Origin: Enoplosus armatus
Lineage: Eukaryota > Chordata > Actinopteri > Centrarchiformes > Enoplosidae
NCBI RefSeq assembly: GCF_043641665.1
Contig: NC_092198.1
Coordinates: 11,421,001-11,485,000 of the forward strand
DNA length: 64,000 nucleotides
Direction of reading: 5' to 3'
The translations under genes and the position numbers were made by a program. The notes below the pieces were generated by a model that worked only from the letters and a program-made list of their open reading frames with translations, ran no database searches and had not been told where the DNA came from. Positions 23,377 to 36,600 of this stretch are shown here, one piece after another (positions within the stretch are counted from its first letter, which is position 1; each line of letters starts with the position of its first letter).

Positions 23377-23780
23377 AGTGGTGGAAGAAATATTCAGATC
23401 CTTTGCTTATGTAGAAGTACCAATATATTCATGTAAAAGTACTGCTGTACACTACGAGTACAAGTCCTGCTTTAAAAATCCTTTGTAAGTAAAAGCACTT
23501 AAATGTACTTACAGTATAAAGGAAAAGTAATCATGCTGCAGCTGATATGTTGTTACATATTACATTATTAGATCGTTAATACTGATGCAACAATGTGTAA
23601 GCAGCATTTCACTGTTGTAGCTGGTCGAGGTGCAGCTAGTTTTAACTACTTCATATACAGACAGGGAGTTTAGTCCAGTGGTTCCCAACCTAGTGGCCGG
23701 GCCCTCTAAAGGGTCACAACATAAATCTGAGGGGTCATGAGATGAGAGAGGAAAGAAGAAAAAACTTTTTTGGAACTTTT
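23377..23780 (+). repeat. Interspersed repeat (gtggaagaaatattcagatcc family)
   Basis: cagtggtggaagaaatattc, agatcctttgcttatgtaga, gtacaagtcctgctttaaaa and, further on, agtggttcccaacctagtgg with gtcatgagatgagagaggaa. I recognise this as a widespread percomorph repeat. Part may belong to a second abutting unit starting near 23675. Confidence 0.7.
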
Positions 23781-26700
23781 TCTAATCCTTGCTTTTCTGA
23801 GAAATATTGGATACTGGCACTGATAGAACAACATCAACACTGCACAGACACAGTCGGCGTGAGTTTTTCATACTCAACCTACCTAATTTGCATCGACTTC
23901 AGACAAAAGATGCAATCGACAAACATCATCTCATCATATTGGCAAAGAATAACTTACAGCTAATTACAGAATTATAAAACGGGGAAGAAATATTGCTAAT
24001 TGAGAGAACGAGCTGATCTGGGACATGCTGGGAGGAATTTTAAAGCATGCTAATTTCTCCAGAGTGTAATAAATGTTTTATTTTGTCCTCTAAGATCAGC
24101 AGATACTGTCTGATGTCAGAGACACGTTCCTCTTATGGTTTAATGAGGCTGCTTTAGATGACTGTGAAGATAATTCACTCCGACACCTCACTACTATTGA
24201 TTCTAATAGGGATGAATTATGTCCAGACTTTTGCATTCTTTCTTTGTCACAGATGTCAGCAGAGCAAAACAACTAAGTAGCCTTTCCAGCTCGTGCACAC
24301 AGTAACACACAGTGGACCAGCAGTGTTCACCTCCACACATCATAACTACTGTGAATGAAATCGCGTCATATCTACTCACTCTGCCTAAAAAAGGACATTA
24401 TTACTCACTTCAAAGGCCAACTCATGGAGAAAATGTCACTTTGTATTTTAGCATACGCGTTGAATTTAAGGATTTGTATCCTGCACATTATAATGTTCCT
24501 AGTCGGTTTGTTGAAATGTGTGTGCTACAAATGTGATAAAGCGTTTTGGACATACAGAGAAAAAGAAAGACAAAAGTATTGGTTAGTGGTGTTTTACTTT
24601 TTTGTCTTAAAATGGCAGCTTGGAAAGCACACACATATTGTAAAATGTAGGTCAAAACTTGTGTGGGTTCGAAGGAATTTTTGTGTTTTTCTGTAAAATT
24701 ATTCTAAAAGCAGAGTGTTTTTTGACAGTCAGCATTGAACTGTGAACTCTGAAATCTGGGATGTTCATCCCTGGACGTCTGTCTCTGCACCTGGGATGTA
24801 TTAAAGCCCAAACTCTTAACATCCTATCAGTCACCGCAGTCTGTCCTTCCTGAGGACAAAGCCTCTTAAAATGTAACAATGCATTTTAATTTAGGCCAAC
24901 ATAATTACACACCCAGTTCATCAATAGTGCTGCTGAGAGAGAAGAATTAAAGCATAGAAATACCTCCATCAATTGGACTCCACTCTGCCACATTTTACTT
25001 TTCTCAGCCCCTTTCAAACTCCCAGTGTGCCGCTCGCCCTGCTGCATGTATTATCTTTAAATGGCCATGAAAAAAAAAAACAAATTAGTCATACGGCAGA
25101 CAGAGGATGTTCACCCTAACCGTGTTATAGATTTCATAGTCCAAATGGCTCTGCTTTGACTTGAAGGAAGGTTGGTGCTGTGGATTTAGGACAAAAGCAA
25201 AGAGCAAAAACTAAGCTTGATTGAATTTTTGAACTTAAATAAAATAAAAATGAGGCAAGTGATGTTTTGCACCTGTGCTTAGTTGTTTTTTTTATTCCTT
25301 TGAAGCCGTTGGTGTCAATAAATTGCCACAAACATTCATCCAGAAACTAAAATATAGTCTTTTTTCACATATTGTATATCCCTGTGAAAATTATATAATG
25401 GCATTTTCCATTTTATCTACATCGCTGATGCCTGAGTGATTTCAGAGTGGGTTTTAGATTTTGGACATAGAAAAATGTCCATGTACCATGGACTTGTAAT
25501 ACTGATTTATGAAGTTTATCCAGCTGTACCTGCTCATAGATTATGGCTACACGTGGACATTTTTCTGTGTCAGTGCTGTAATATATAATCTTAAATATCT
25601 GTGGCCTGCCTGCCTTCAGCTGTGAATTATACAGCCATCAGAATCACATGATCCTGACAGTTGAATATTCACTTTCTTACTGACGCTGCCAAATAGAAGG
25701 ATGAGATTCATATGACGAAGCAGGGGGATTTTTTATCTTTAATGTGTGTGTTTACACTAAAGTGCAACATCCCTGCTACACTTTTCACATCACAGTGACC
25801 CAAACAGGAGAGCCGGGTTAAACTACAAGATCTGCACAAACAGTCATTTGACACGGGCAGCCACTTCATGTTCATCGTTTACCCTCAATGGCTTTAACCA
25901 CTGTGAGCTCTCGATGAAAGACTGTGTCATGAAATCCACCATGTGAGAAGGAGGCAAAGCATTGCATTTCAGCACACGGATGAGTTTACACCAAGGGTTA
26001 TATAAAAATGTACACTCCTACAAACTCAAAAAACAACCTCTATAAATCTGATATATTAACATATAAAAAGACCAAATGAATTCACAAAAGACTTGACGCT
26101 TGGAACCTGCCTTATTCAGGTTAAATGACATACATGCTTTTCTCTCCAGCCGTCACAGTGTCCATTAATAAACCAAATAACTTTCATTATTATGATTATT
26201 CCTGCCTTCCTGTGCTCTCCTGCTCCTGGACTGAATGGCTCACCAGCCAAGGAGAGTGAAAACATGCAGTTATTACAGAGCAATAAACAACTTAATAATA
26301 AAGAGGAAATAAATGAAGATCACAGCAATAATAATAATACTATTTAGAGTTCTCCACAATATTTTGTAACATCTGTATGTACTCATAACACTGTGTGAGG
26401 TCGTGCAGATGGCTAATACTCTGGATTTGTAATAAGATATCTTTACAATATTTTTCTTTCAGAACTTTTAAACGTTTTTTTCAATGCAGGTAAATGACTG
26501 TGTAGTAAATACACACTGCATTATAATAAGTCAGTATTTTCTGAAACTAAACACACAAAATAATGTCAAACAATGCTCCTCATTGCGTAGTTTATAAATA
26601 GAGCATTCATTTCAAGCGTGTCTCTCAATTTCTGACTTAGTTATCAGCTCCTCTTTGCACTGGTTGCACAGCTGGATCGATATGATCCCTTCTTTATCTT

Positions 26701-26792
26701 TCTCAATCAGACTGATCTCAGGATCGTAATTCAAAAAGTGAGTTAATAATACTTCCATGTGTGGGTGATAGAGAGGGGTCGGTACTCAGTTA

Positions 26793-26795
<3 letters not shown>

Positions 26796-26837
<42 letters not shown>
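26796..26837. repeat. (GT)21 microsatellite
   Basis: Perfect dinucleotide run of about 42 bases. Confidence 0.97.
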
Positions 26838-26842
<5 letters not shown>

Positions 26843-27885
26843 TTGATCCATCCCTCTGAAATCACAATATCTATTGAAGCAGTACAGTATCTGCTCAAAA
26901 TGCCATCTTTATATGCTCTGTATTCCAGTAACCATTAGAAAAATGGTGGATCCAACTTAAGAAAGATAAAGTAAATGTTGAGGAAAGTATATACACTACT
27001 CTGCTCACAGATATGTAATTGACCTTTTCCAAGGATTACAGGCTTTACTGCAGTCCAATTTCCCTTTGGTGAAAAATAGATAGCAGAAAGGTCACTGGGG
27101 TATTTAACTTTAGGACAGGGCGCTTCAAACGTTAGAGAGAAAAGTCTCTTTGATTATCATTCAGAACGGATTATAAAATAATAACTTTTACTGTTTTTTG
27201 GAGTGTACAAAGTGTCCGATGACAGTTCCTTCTGTCACTTCTGTGAAAAAGCACTGCCAGATATTTAAAGAAAAAAACAACGGCAGCTGAAACATTTGTT
27301 TTCTCTTCCTATTCAAACATTTTGTGGTTATCGTTTCCCAAACACAACAGGCCAGAGGACATATTGTGTTCGTGCTGCAGTGGCTCTCACGAGGAGCCAG
27401 TAGACTTGTATGTTTGCTTGGCCAAACACAAAGCTCTGTTTGGGAAAGAGTAGCTTTCAGTCCAGAAGACTTCTGTCGCAGTCACACTCTGTGTTGAGAA
27501 TGTGACCGAAAATGAACCTCGGAGAAGTGAAACTACACAAATGAATCCTAAAATGATGCTTGAATATGTTGTAAGACTCATAGTAATGGCCATTCTTTAC
27601 ATAAAATATTATAATTTTAAATTACTTTTCTAGGCACACGAATTTAAACTTAGCTAAACAACAAGTTACCTTCCATGTAATATTAATAAATGTTTAATTA
27701 ACAATACATATGTCCTGTGTACAAAAAGTAGACTTCAGAAAGATGCTTCTTTTTTATATGATTTGTAGGTGCATGCATGAGTGAGAAGGAAGGAGAGGTT
27801 GAGAAGGAGGTGAAGAGCTCCCTGTCCCTGAAGAGATGGCTTTTCTTGCTGTAACAGGGGATTAGAAGTGACTGCAGCTGGGAGG

Positions 27886-28028
27886 TCAGTCCATCTCCAG
27901 TGAGCCTCCCAGTGGGCAGTTCACTGGGCCGTTAGCAGGAGTGCTGTAGTGACAGGACACAGGCTGTGGTGACAGGGTTAAATTTGGTCTACAGCTGCCC
28001 TGTAGGTCTGGGTGGCCTTGTCTGCCAG
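27886..28028 (-). CDS. Candidate terminal exon of an unidentified gene
   Basis: The minus-strand acceptor, with branch-like ctaaac and cttgcag, precedes an open frame entered after 2 nt. It reads GRQGHPDLQGSCRPNLTLSP, then 26 residues ending GGSLEMD and TGA at 27886-27888. The entry phase matches the one-base overhang of the exon ending at 40632, so the two could be spliced directly to give an Ala codon. A second frame from the same acceptor stays open for 16 codons only. The Pro/Ser/Cys composition suggests a disordered tail. No family is recognised, and a conserved non-coding element with a chance ORF is possible. A 3' UTR could end at the ATTAAA variant at 27693-27698. Confidence 0.35.
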
Positions 28029-28374
28029 CTGCAAGGTTTAGAAATGGATATGAGCAGCCAGAGAGAGCTTCAGTGAAGTGAGAGAATTTAGGATGCAGGA
28101 CGAAGCATTTTGGGTGAGTTTAAAGGTTAAAGGGATTACACTGTTTCGACAAGTACCCCAAATGAAACGACAAAATAGTTTGTAATTGCCCTCCAGAATG
28201 AAGAGTTTTCTCATCTGATGCCTCTTCAGCAGAGCAACATTGTTTGTCAGCGTCTTCCAAAACTGTGAATCATCATTGCAAACAATGAAACTGTTTTCTG
28301 ATCTGACACCACTATGGTTAAGGTTTGGTCAGGTTAAGGCACAAAAATTACTTGGTTAGGGAAAAGATCAGGAA

Positions 28375-28725
28375 GGATTTCTTGACCGGGAGCAGTTAAC
28401 TTCCTGGCGTCTCCTCTGGTTGCCTGATAACTGCTCAGAGCCAAGAATTAGTCCAGCACATAATCCCACGTAAAATGGCAATTTGAGGTTTTTACACTTT
28501 TGTACGGATAAAACAAACAAGTTATAACATGTTAATTAGTGAGCTTTAGAGGTGCTAAGTGGATTTTATTATATTTGGACAGAGTGAGGCTAGCTGTTTT
28601 CCAGTCTCTGTGCTAAGCTAAGCTAACTAGCTGCTGACTGTATTCTTTTGGTAGCTATTTTCTCATCTAACTCTCCACCTGAAAGTGAATAAGTGTATTT
28701 CCCAAAATGTCAAACTAATCTTCAT
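28375..28725. repeat. Foldback repeat family B, right-arm copy
   Basis: ttgaccgggagcagttaact, tagtccagcacataatccc, tgtacggataaaacaaac, ttagtgagctttagaggtgc, gctaagctaagctaact and tatttcccaaaatgtcaaac correspond to the right half of family B, with more internal sequence than the 22-kb copy. Flanking text from 28090 and to 28960 (tgaaacgacaaaatag; cacttcctccttttctccc) may be further repeat. Confidence 0.75.
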
Positions 28726-30499
28726 CTAAAAATTAGACGAAGGAGTAGGAAACGGAAAGTGAACAGCGATCTCCTGTGTCGAAGTCCAACGTTTTGTAGG
28801 CCCATCCAAAACCTCCTCCCGCTGCACACTCTGTGGCTCTACAACAATCACTTCCTCCTTTTCTCCCAACGGACAAGAGTCATAATTCCTACGGCAGCTA
28901 GGTCTATTTTGGTCTATTATTTGTTTGAAACAACTGATCAAATATATCCATTTTTTTTTAACTGATTATCTAATTATTAGTGATGCACACACAATGTTCC
29001 TTTCAGAGCCCTTCCTGACCTTTACTGCTTGACCCTCACAACATACAGCAGAGAGAAATGTGTGACTGGCTGTATTTATGTCCGAGTCATTAAACCTGAC
29101 AAGAGCTTTATCTGTTATCCACAAGATATTCCCACCATCTTTACACTGTAGACTCTTTGTAATGGATACCTAAAGCACTGGGCAGGAAGAAAAGACCACA
29201 CTTGGTCTTTAAACCTGGAATGAAAGCACTTGAGTGTGCATAAATAAATTCAGTTTGTCTGGCTGGCGGCTCGGTGTGGTACAAAAGCCAAGAGCGGGCC
29301 GTTTTCAGTAATGAACAAAGGTGCAGCAGGAACGAGCTCCCTCCTCGCTGTGCCAAGATGTGTCGGCACATTTGTTGCCGTTCTAATGGCACTACTTAAA
29401 CTAAATGCAGAGTCATTTCAGACAGCTGAGGCTATTAATAGCTCATGGAGGCTTCTGAAAGAGAAAAATGCTTAACTTTGCTGCTTCAGCAAAGTAATGA
29501 ATGGGAGGTGACAAAAAAAATCATAAAGCCTCTCATTCAATGGTCTGGAGTCAGATACTAATAAGACATGATGTGCCAATATCATTAATAGACTTTCTCA
29601 TTACTTAAAGCCTGCCAAGCCTGCTGTTAAAATACCTAAATGAAATGTACCTTTAAGTGGCCATAAAGATAGAGGACAGGCTCCCATGCTGGTGCATAGG
29701 AAGCTTAATGACTGACACCCATCAAGAGTGAAAAACATACTTGCCTACTTATTCAACCAAGTTTAGAAGAAAGAAGCAGAGAGAGGCTAAAAACAGTGGA
29801 AAAGAACTCGAATCTAAAACCTCACAAAGCATCAAACAAAATACAGAATGGATGTTGATGAGCACTAATGTTCGGCAGTTCCTTTAAGCATTAGGTATAA
29901 TATTAGCGAATGACGTCTTCTATAGTTCCTATCTCATTCAGCTTTGATGTGAAGAGGACCGATACTCGGCCTCTAATCACACCCTCCTGCCCTCTATTTA
30001 CTGTAATAGCTCTAAAAATCCCTTCTCTTCTCTCAGGGGGCGTTTTATCACTTATCTCTCGGCAATCCTTCTTTTTGATCATTCTGTTGAATATTGACAA
30101 TATATAACCCTTGGACTTGGTTATATATTGTAGCTTATTGGTGAGGTAATTTAAGGTTATTCTGTTATTCTGTCTAATAAATGACTCTAGAGTGCCATGT
30201 AAATACCAAAATGTACAATAATTTGCACTTTTTCTCAAAATCATTTATTTTTGGTTTGTGTTTTGCCACAATCACAATCAAATTATTGTCAAATAATTGA
30301 TTCCTCAGTGCTTCCTGTGCTGTGATATTTGAGTGATTGCGCACAAATCAGTATTGTGAAGACATACTGTAGCTGTTTAACTCAAGAGTCACCCTCTCTC
30401 TGGCAGCAGAATCAATATAACACATTACATATACTACCTCACTATTACTTACTTATTCTTAAATGTGCAATACATACATATATATAGACAAACATATAC

Positions 30500-30680
30500 A
30501 TTGCTGTTGTATATATTTTTACTTTTATTTTTCACTTAAATATTGTAAATGTGTATATTTTTCTTTTCTATTTCTTATTCTTATTTTTTGTACATACTTT
30601 TATTTCTAAATGTATGCTGGGAGCACCGGTACAATTTCCCCCCGGGATCTATAAAGTATTTCTGATTCTGATTCTGATAA
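30500..30680 (-). mobile_element. LINE/SINE 3' end, inverted
   Basis: A T-rich stretch (gtatatatttttacttttat, ttatttctaaatgtatgctg) followed by caatttccccccgggatc, taaagtatttctgattctga and ATTCTG hexamers. It is the inverse orientation of the tail at 15141-15200 and keeps more of the adjoining 3' UTR. Confidence 0.72.
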
Positions 30681-33600
30681 TGCAAGTCATTTCCCTCAGT
30701 TTGAAATGCCATGCGTCAAACGGTCTCAGAATATCTCACGTCAATCTGAACGTCAGGTGATAGTTTAATGAGATCTTTCCCTTTCCATGAACAGCTTTAT
30801 GTAATTTGCAGGGTCACGCTGATTTTGCAGGGCATGTATTCTATTCTGTGACGCAGACATGTTTAAATGGTCCCTTGTGGAATTTAAATGAGGCTCTCAT
30901 CTTATCCCTATTACAGACTGATAAGTGATTTGATTGCTTGTAATGTTTCTACAGCAGAGAATAGCTGGTGAAACGGTAGCTCACACTCTTACAAACAGGA
31001 CAGCTTTACATACTAAAACGATAAAAAACGATCAGGTCAATATCCAAACACCCAATGCTGCTGAACATTTACTTTAAATGCTGTGTTTCATAGGTGTGAA
31101 AACCACAAATTTATACATTTGACAATTTGTGAGCTGAGAATAATGTTTGGGTTTTATTGAATTGTTCTCTGCCTCCGCTTCAAAGGCTGTGATCGCTCCA
31201 TCTCCACTGAAGTGTTTCACAGAAAATATGTCTGAATATTAATTGAACCTGCTCTCTAAAACCCCATGGACGTGCTTAATGAATGCAAATGACTGAAAGA
31301 GTGAGAGGCTAAAGATTGTCACTTCATTGGTTAACTATCCCACAATTACAACGCTCCATAAAAAACAGGGTTCATCCACCTGTGACACGAATGCTCTTAT
31401 AAAGTTGCCATGTAGCCGTGAAATACGACCCATTTAAGTGCAGATCTGAGAAGAGCCACCGCTCTGTGTGGTTCAATTAACCTATACGCAAGGTGGGGAA
31501 TGGGCCAGGGGAGATGTGCACAGGGCACACGAGATGGAGTTCAATTAACCAGACATGTCTGCATAGGAGAAGAGCAGTTGCCTTGGTATCCACATAATCC
31601 ATTATATCAACAGTGATCTATTCTTATCTTCAAAAGGATAACTTGTTATTCTGCAGAAGTGAACATTTGGCTTCCAGTGTTTCAAAGTGTAATCAGCCTT
31701 TCTATCCCAAGTTAAAAATTTTGACGCGGGCACACTAATCTAACGTCTTTCACACAAACAGCATTAAATAATGAAAACAGTGCACAGCAGCTATTTACTT
31801 AAAACCCATCAACCCAAAAATCAAACTAGATTTTTAGATTATTTTACATATATTTGACAGCTGGCAGTGAAGATAAACAAGAAACACGGGGAGCGAGCAA
31901 CAAGAGTGACATGCAACAAAGGTCCCCAGCTGGAATCAAATTACACGGCATGCGTCTTAAAACCAGCAGGCTACAGGGATGCTTTGTGTTTACCTAATTA
32001 ATGTTGTCTTTTCAAGGTATGTGGTTTGCATAAAACATACACTTCAAACCCTAAAATGATCATTTTAAAGTAACTTTAAAGACACTGGACTTGAGGAATG
32101 TTTTTCTCAATAAGATTCCATCAAAATGCTTTGTGACATTTAAAGAGCTTCTTGCACACATTTGGAAAATAATATGCAGGCTTACTGCTCTCCATTACTT
32201 TCAGATCAGCAGGTAAGATTAGAGAAAATACAGCCATGTGACACTCTTATCCCAAAACGTCTCTCTGTCAGAAAATGCTTGAGGAGAGCTTCAGGTGCTC
32301 CACATCTGACAGTGCTGTCTAATGTTACCCCTTCGTGTTACCTGGAGCGACAAAGTGTAACCGGCATGTCCAGATTCAAGCCGCTGATAGCAGGATGACA
32401 CAAGACTTGTAGTGGGAAATCACACATCACTCACAATACTTCCCCTATTTGATATAGCTTTACTATATTAAATGTGACAGCATCATTGAAAGGTAAAAAT
32501 CTTATTATTGTTTGCTAATTTCTATACCTTTCTCTGAAAAAGTATTGGGTTTCGAGTTATTTTCAAATGTAATTCATTAAGAAATATCTCTTTCTCTCTC
32601 TGACTGTGACAACCCCCGTGTCCATGTACTGTATGTCGTGTTGCAAGTAGATATGCAATGCCCAGTGAGAAGAGGATGTAGCCTGGTGAGCTAACAGCCA
32701 ATAATGAATGAAATAAAGCAGAAATATTCAGAAGTAACTGTGTTTATCTCATATGCTTGTCTCTGTCAGTATTGTCAGAACGGTGAATGGTCACATTAGC
32801 AGACCATGTGTTGCCTGTACTTTAAGAGCTTCAGTTGAATATTAACCTTGTAGAAATATGCTGTACATATGTACATAAACTACACTGTAAACCGTTTGTA
32901 GTCTTGACCTTTAAACCTATGGATACTGCTTTCATTAACATTTTGAACCCAACCATAGTAGAGACATGAACATTTGCATCACAGTAATACAAGCGGCAAG
33001 CCGATTCCTGGCTGCTTGAAAGTTAAGAGTCTCTTTGGTTGTCTGCAAAATTACTTTTGGCCTAACTACTATAATAACAGAGTGTCTGTGCACTATTGAG
33101 CAATCAGTGTGATGCAATCAGAAGGAAAATCAAGGGTATTGAAGCCCGTCATGTCTCGCACCCTAAAACTGAAATTACAGAGGCTCTGGGTGTGAAGATC
33201 AGGGTCAGTCTTTTCCCATGACAACTCATATTAACATCTTTTTGGGGGGGTATATTATGATGCATTTCCACACATTTGGGATATCTACACTGCAGGCAAC
33301 TGTGATCAGACCCTTGATGCAGGCATGTGTGAGTGGTTTTCCATATGACAGGGTGGCAATGTAAATGTGCAGATATGTTGGAGATTTGCCTGTCTGTCCA
33401 GTTCACTTGTGGCTGCATCTCACTTTACCGTTCCCTCCCAGCAATATTTAAAACTTATCTGCATTCAAAATCTGTTTAATAGTTAGCAGTTAGTCGTCAG
33501 TGAAAAAGTCAGCACTTCTTGAGCCTGCTTTACAATAAAAGCCTTTAAATGTGAAAGAGTAGCAGCAAGTGTTCGGTGGCTGAGGGCACAGACGTCACAA

Positions 33601-36600
33601 TATTGCAAACATTGCAAAACTCCTCCAGATGAAACGACAATATACGTAGTTTATCCATGTCCTCTATATTGTCATCGTAAAATGACTACGTCGTGAAAGT
33701 TTGGGGAGCTTTGTCGTCATGGTGACAATAATAAACACGTGAGACAATCGTGGTAATGCATAAAAAAAACAACAATGTTGTCTATCAGTTGGAAATGGCA
33801 AACAAATAATGGTCTCACATGTTAAAGTCTGATGTTTCGTTTAACCATAGATCCATCCACCTCGACCTCCTCCCTACAGGGACTTTGATGCTCTATAACA
33901 ACTTTACTCGTTTTCATAATGAAACAAAGTAATACCTTTTGATAGAGACCAAACAGAGTTCCACTAGTTCTACTATTGATAAATAATTCATAGCATTCAT
34001 ATCAAAAGATAATCAAAAAACTAATTTAAAGCTGAATAATTTAAAATGGGCCTCCCAACCGGGGCTTCATAGACAATTATGAATAACACCCTGAATCAAG
34101 TCAAACATATAACTCTGACGTTAATATATAAGCTGGAGCATTTTAAAATGAGACTATCTTAATGTGTTTTTCTTATCTTATCAATGCTAAAATGACTCCT
34201 AAGTTCAACAGCTGACATCTAGACATCAGTGTCAGCTGAGTTTCAGCGTGTTTCCTGGGACGAGGTTGGTGAGATGTCTAATATGTCTCGCGAGTCTTCC
34301 ATAGAGAATCTATACGCATGTGCAGTTAGGCTCGGCAGAGGTCAAGGTCTCAGAGAGTCTCGTCTCTATTACTGTACAGGAGATCCTGCAGTCCAGTCTT
34401 ATCTTCTAAAGCCACAAACGTCCCAGAATGGCTGGACAATTAACTTTCATCATCTGAACTGGCAGTTTCATGGTTTGACCATTATACTGAAAGGTGACAT
34501 CAATCATAGTCATCATGGGTTTTGGTTCTCAACAGTGTGTCAAATGCATACAATTGGGAGATGTCCCACATAGACTCTGCATGAAAAACCAAAGCTCAGT
34601 CTGTATACACAATTGATGTAATGGATTTTCCATATGCCTTCTAAAATAATAAAATATTAAACAGTATTACAAATTAGCACCTATTTTTCTTGCCAAAAAA
34701 CATGCACACCAAGCTTGATCTCAAACCCCAAGACTGAATGAATCAAGAAGTAGTGACTTGGTTCCTATGATTTGACAAAAACATTTGAGCTGCCGGACAC
34801 TCAAATCGTTTCGAGTGTCAAACAAGAGACACTGGCGATGTGTATTGTAGCAAATTCAACAGAAGAGGGCCCATCTCCAGTTGACATATAATTTTCTGAA
34901 CACAAAGCTTCAGAAATAAATAGAAAGAAAACTGAAGAATGGAATAACATAGGTCACACAGGGTCACTCAGACAAGTTAAATGCAGAGGAAATTGACTTT
35001 TGTCAGTGAATGACCATAAATTGAATCTGTCCCTTGTTGTCAGACGATTTGAATGACTGTAACAATGTGGCAGACACTGTTATTTCACTGTGGAAATGAT
35101 TGTGGACACTTTAAGCACTGAGCCTCGAGCAAGAATTTAAACAAATAATTGCTCGAGTGGAACTCAGTGTTTAGCATTTACTAGTTTTACAACAGGCCTA
35201 GCATATTACTGCAATCAAATCTACACATTTTCTTCCTAATTTTAAGTAAATCTAAAAAGGTTGTCAAGACAAAGCCATACGAAACAATGCTAAAGTACAA
35301 ACTTCATGCAGCAAACTGGGACTGACTGAAACAAGAACAAAAACCTTACATGAAACATCAACTTGTGTGGATGCTGACTTGTTGCCTGCAGATTTAGCCT
35401 CAATCTTTTAGCACAATATCATGTACGTATGTATCCAAGTTGTCCAAGCTGGAGACAAACTTTAAAGTTAGCTAATTATAGCTATCAAGCTAAACTTGAT
35501 CAAATCTGCCAGCAACAGTCATCTGGCAAAATCGGTGGTTGCCGGCTAGAAATGAGAAATAATCCTGCTTGTGTCTACCTCTCTCTGAAATCAAGGGCCC
35601 CTTGTTTAAAAAACTGCAAAGAATTTTGAGTCGTAAATTATTGCCGTTATCATTGTAAACTGCAGATGTGCCTGCGAGAAAGCCTGACAACAGTAGCTAA
35701 GGGGACAGGGCTTAGCAAAGTTTGGAAAAATGATCACCTTTCTGTTCGCCCTTGTCTAAAGTCACTGATATGAATTCTGTCATTTCCATCGCACATGTTC
35801 TACTGCACATTCAGTTCAAATATACTGACACAACTCAATCGAATTACTACAAGAAATATAGTCTGGTCAATGTCAGCCAATTCATTAAGCAATTATTTTT
35901 TTAAGTTTTAAAGTAAAGCCTTGGTGAAATAAACGCGGCATCGCTCAGCTTCTTATTGATACATTACAAAGTCTGTCATATATTGCATCCACTCCCACAA
36001 CATCAACAACCATGTGTGTTATTGCAGCTTAATCCCCATTGTGTTGAGGCAGACTCCATTCAGCGCTGCTGCTGATTTTACTGTTTGCCCACAAAGCTTT
36101 AACTCTCAGAAACAGGCGTTTTATTTCTGAGAAAAAGAATGACATCTAATTCCCCTCGACTGCCCAGTGCGGGCAAACTAAAGCTGCTTTGAAAGGGCAC
36201 TGATCTAAAGAGCCTCTCTGATGAACATGCTCGGGCTTATTTTTTGGTTTTGATCTATATTGGTCACAGTCTCCCACAGGTCTCTATGAGGGATTTTTGT
36301 ACATTGTTTGAGTCGACTGACCAAACTCTCTGCCCTAACAGTATTGTAGCTTGCTGTGCTGGAGATGGAAAAGCCGCCATTTTCTCCTTGACTTTTTGAA
36401 TTAGAGCTATAGAAATTCACACTTGTGCACAATTATTTGTCTCAAGTAAAGCAAACAATTACGCATGTCTCCTTTTCTTACTTAAATATATGATTTATGA
36501 CAGTATTAAATCAGTGGTTTTCTGCTCCCTAAGCAATAGTAGAGACTAAATCAAATCAACACTAATGCATTGGCAGCAGATACAGTAGAAGCTGTAAAAC

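Larger units (their letters stand above)
8881..27690. other. Intergenic desert between baalc promoter and candidate gene 3' end
   Basis: No convincing coding exon on either strand in about 18.8 kb. It contains LINE tails (9.7, 15.1 kb), a poly-C run (10.77 kb), foldback repeats (11.5, 22.1-22.5 kb), family C repeats (14.7, 17.7-18.1 kb), family A (19.4-19.7 kb), another repeat (23.4-23.8 kb) and a GT microsatellite (26.8 kb). The GC-richer blocks at 10960-11200 and 12280-12490 look like possible conserved non-coding elements. The remainder is plain AT-rich sequence. Confidence 0.6.

Noticed and set aside
24355..24696. 113-codon plus-strand ORF
   Set aside because: AT-rich, no splice context, no domain; the kind of ORF expected by chance in AT-rich DNA.
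34229..34573. 114-codon plus-strand ORF with mixed composition
   Set aside because: No recognisable motif and no start context. Neighbouring text (catgggcctcccaacc-like) hints at a dispersed repeat. Coding cannot be supported.
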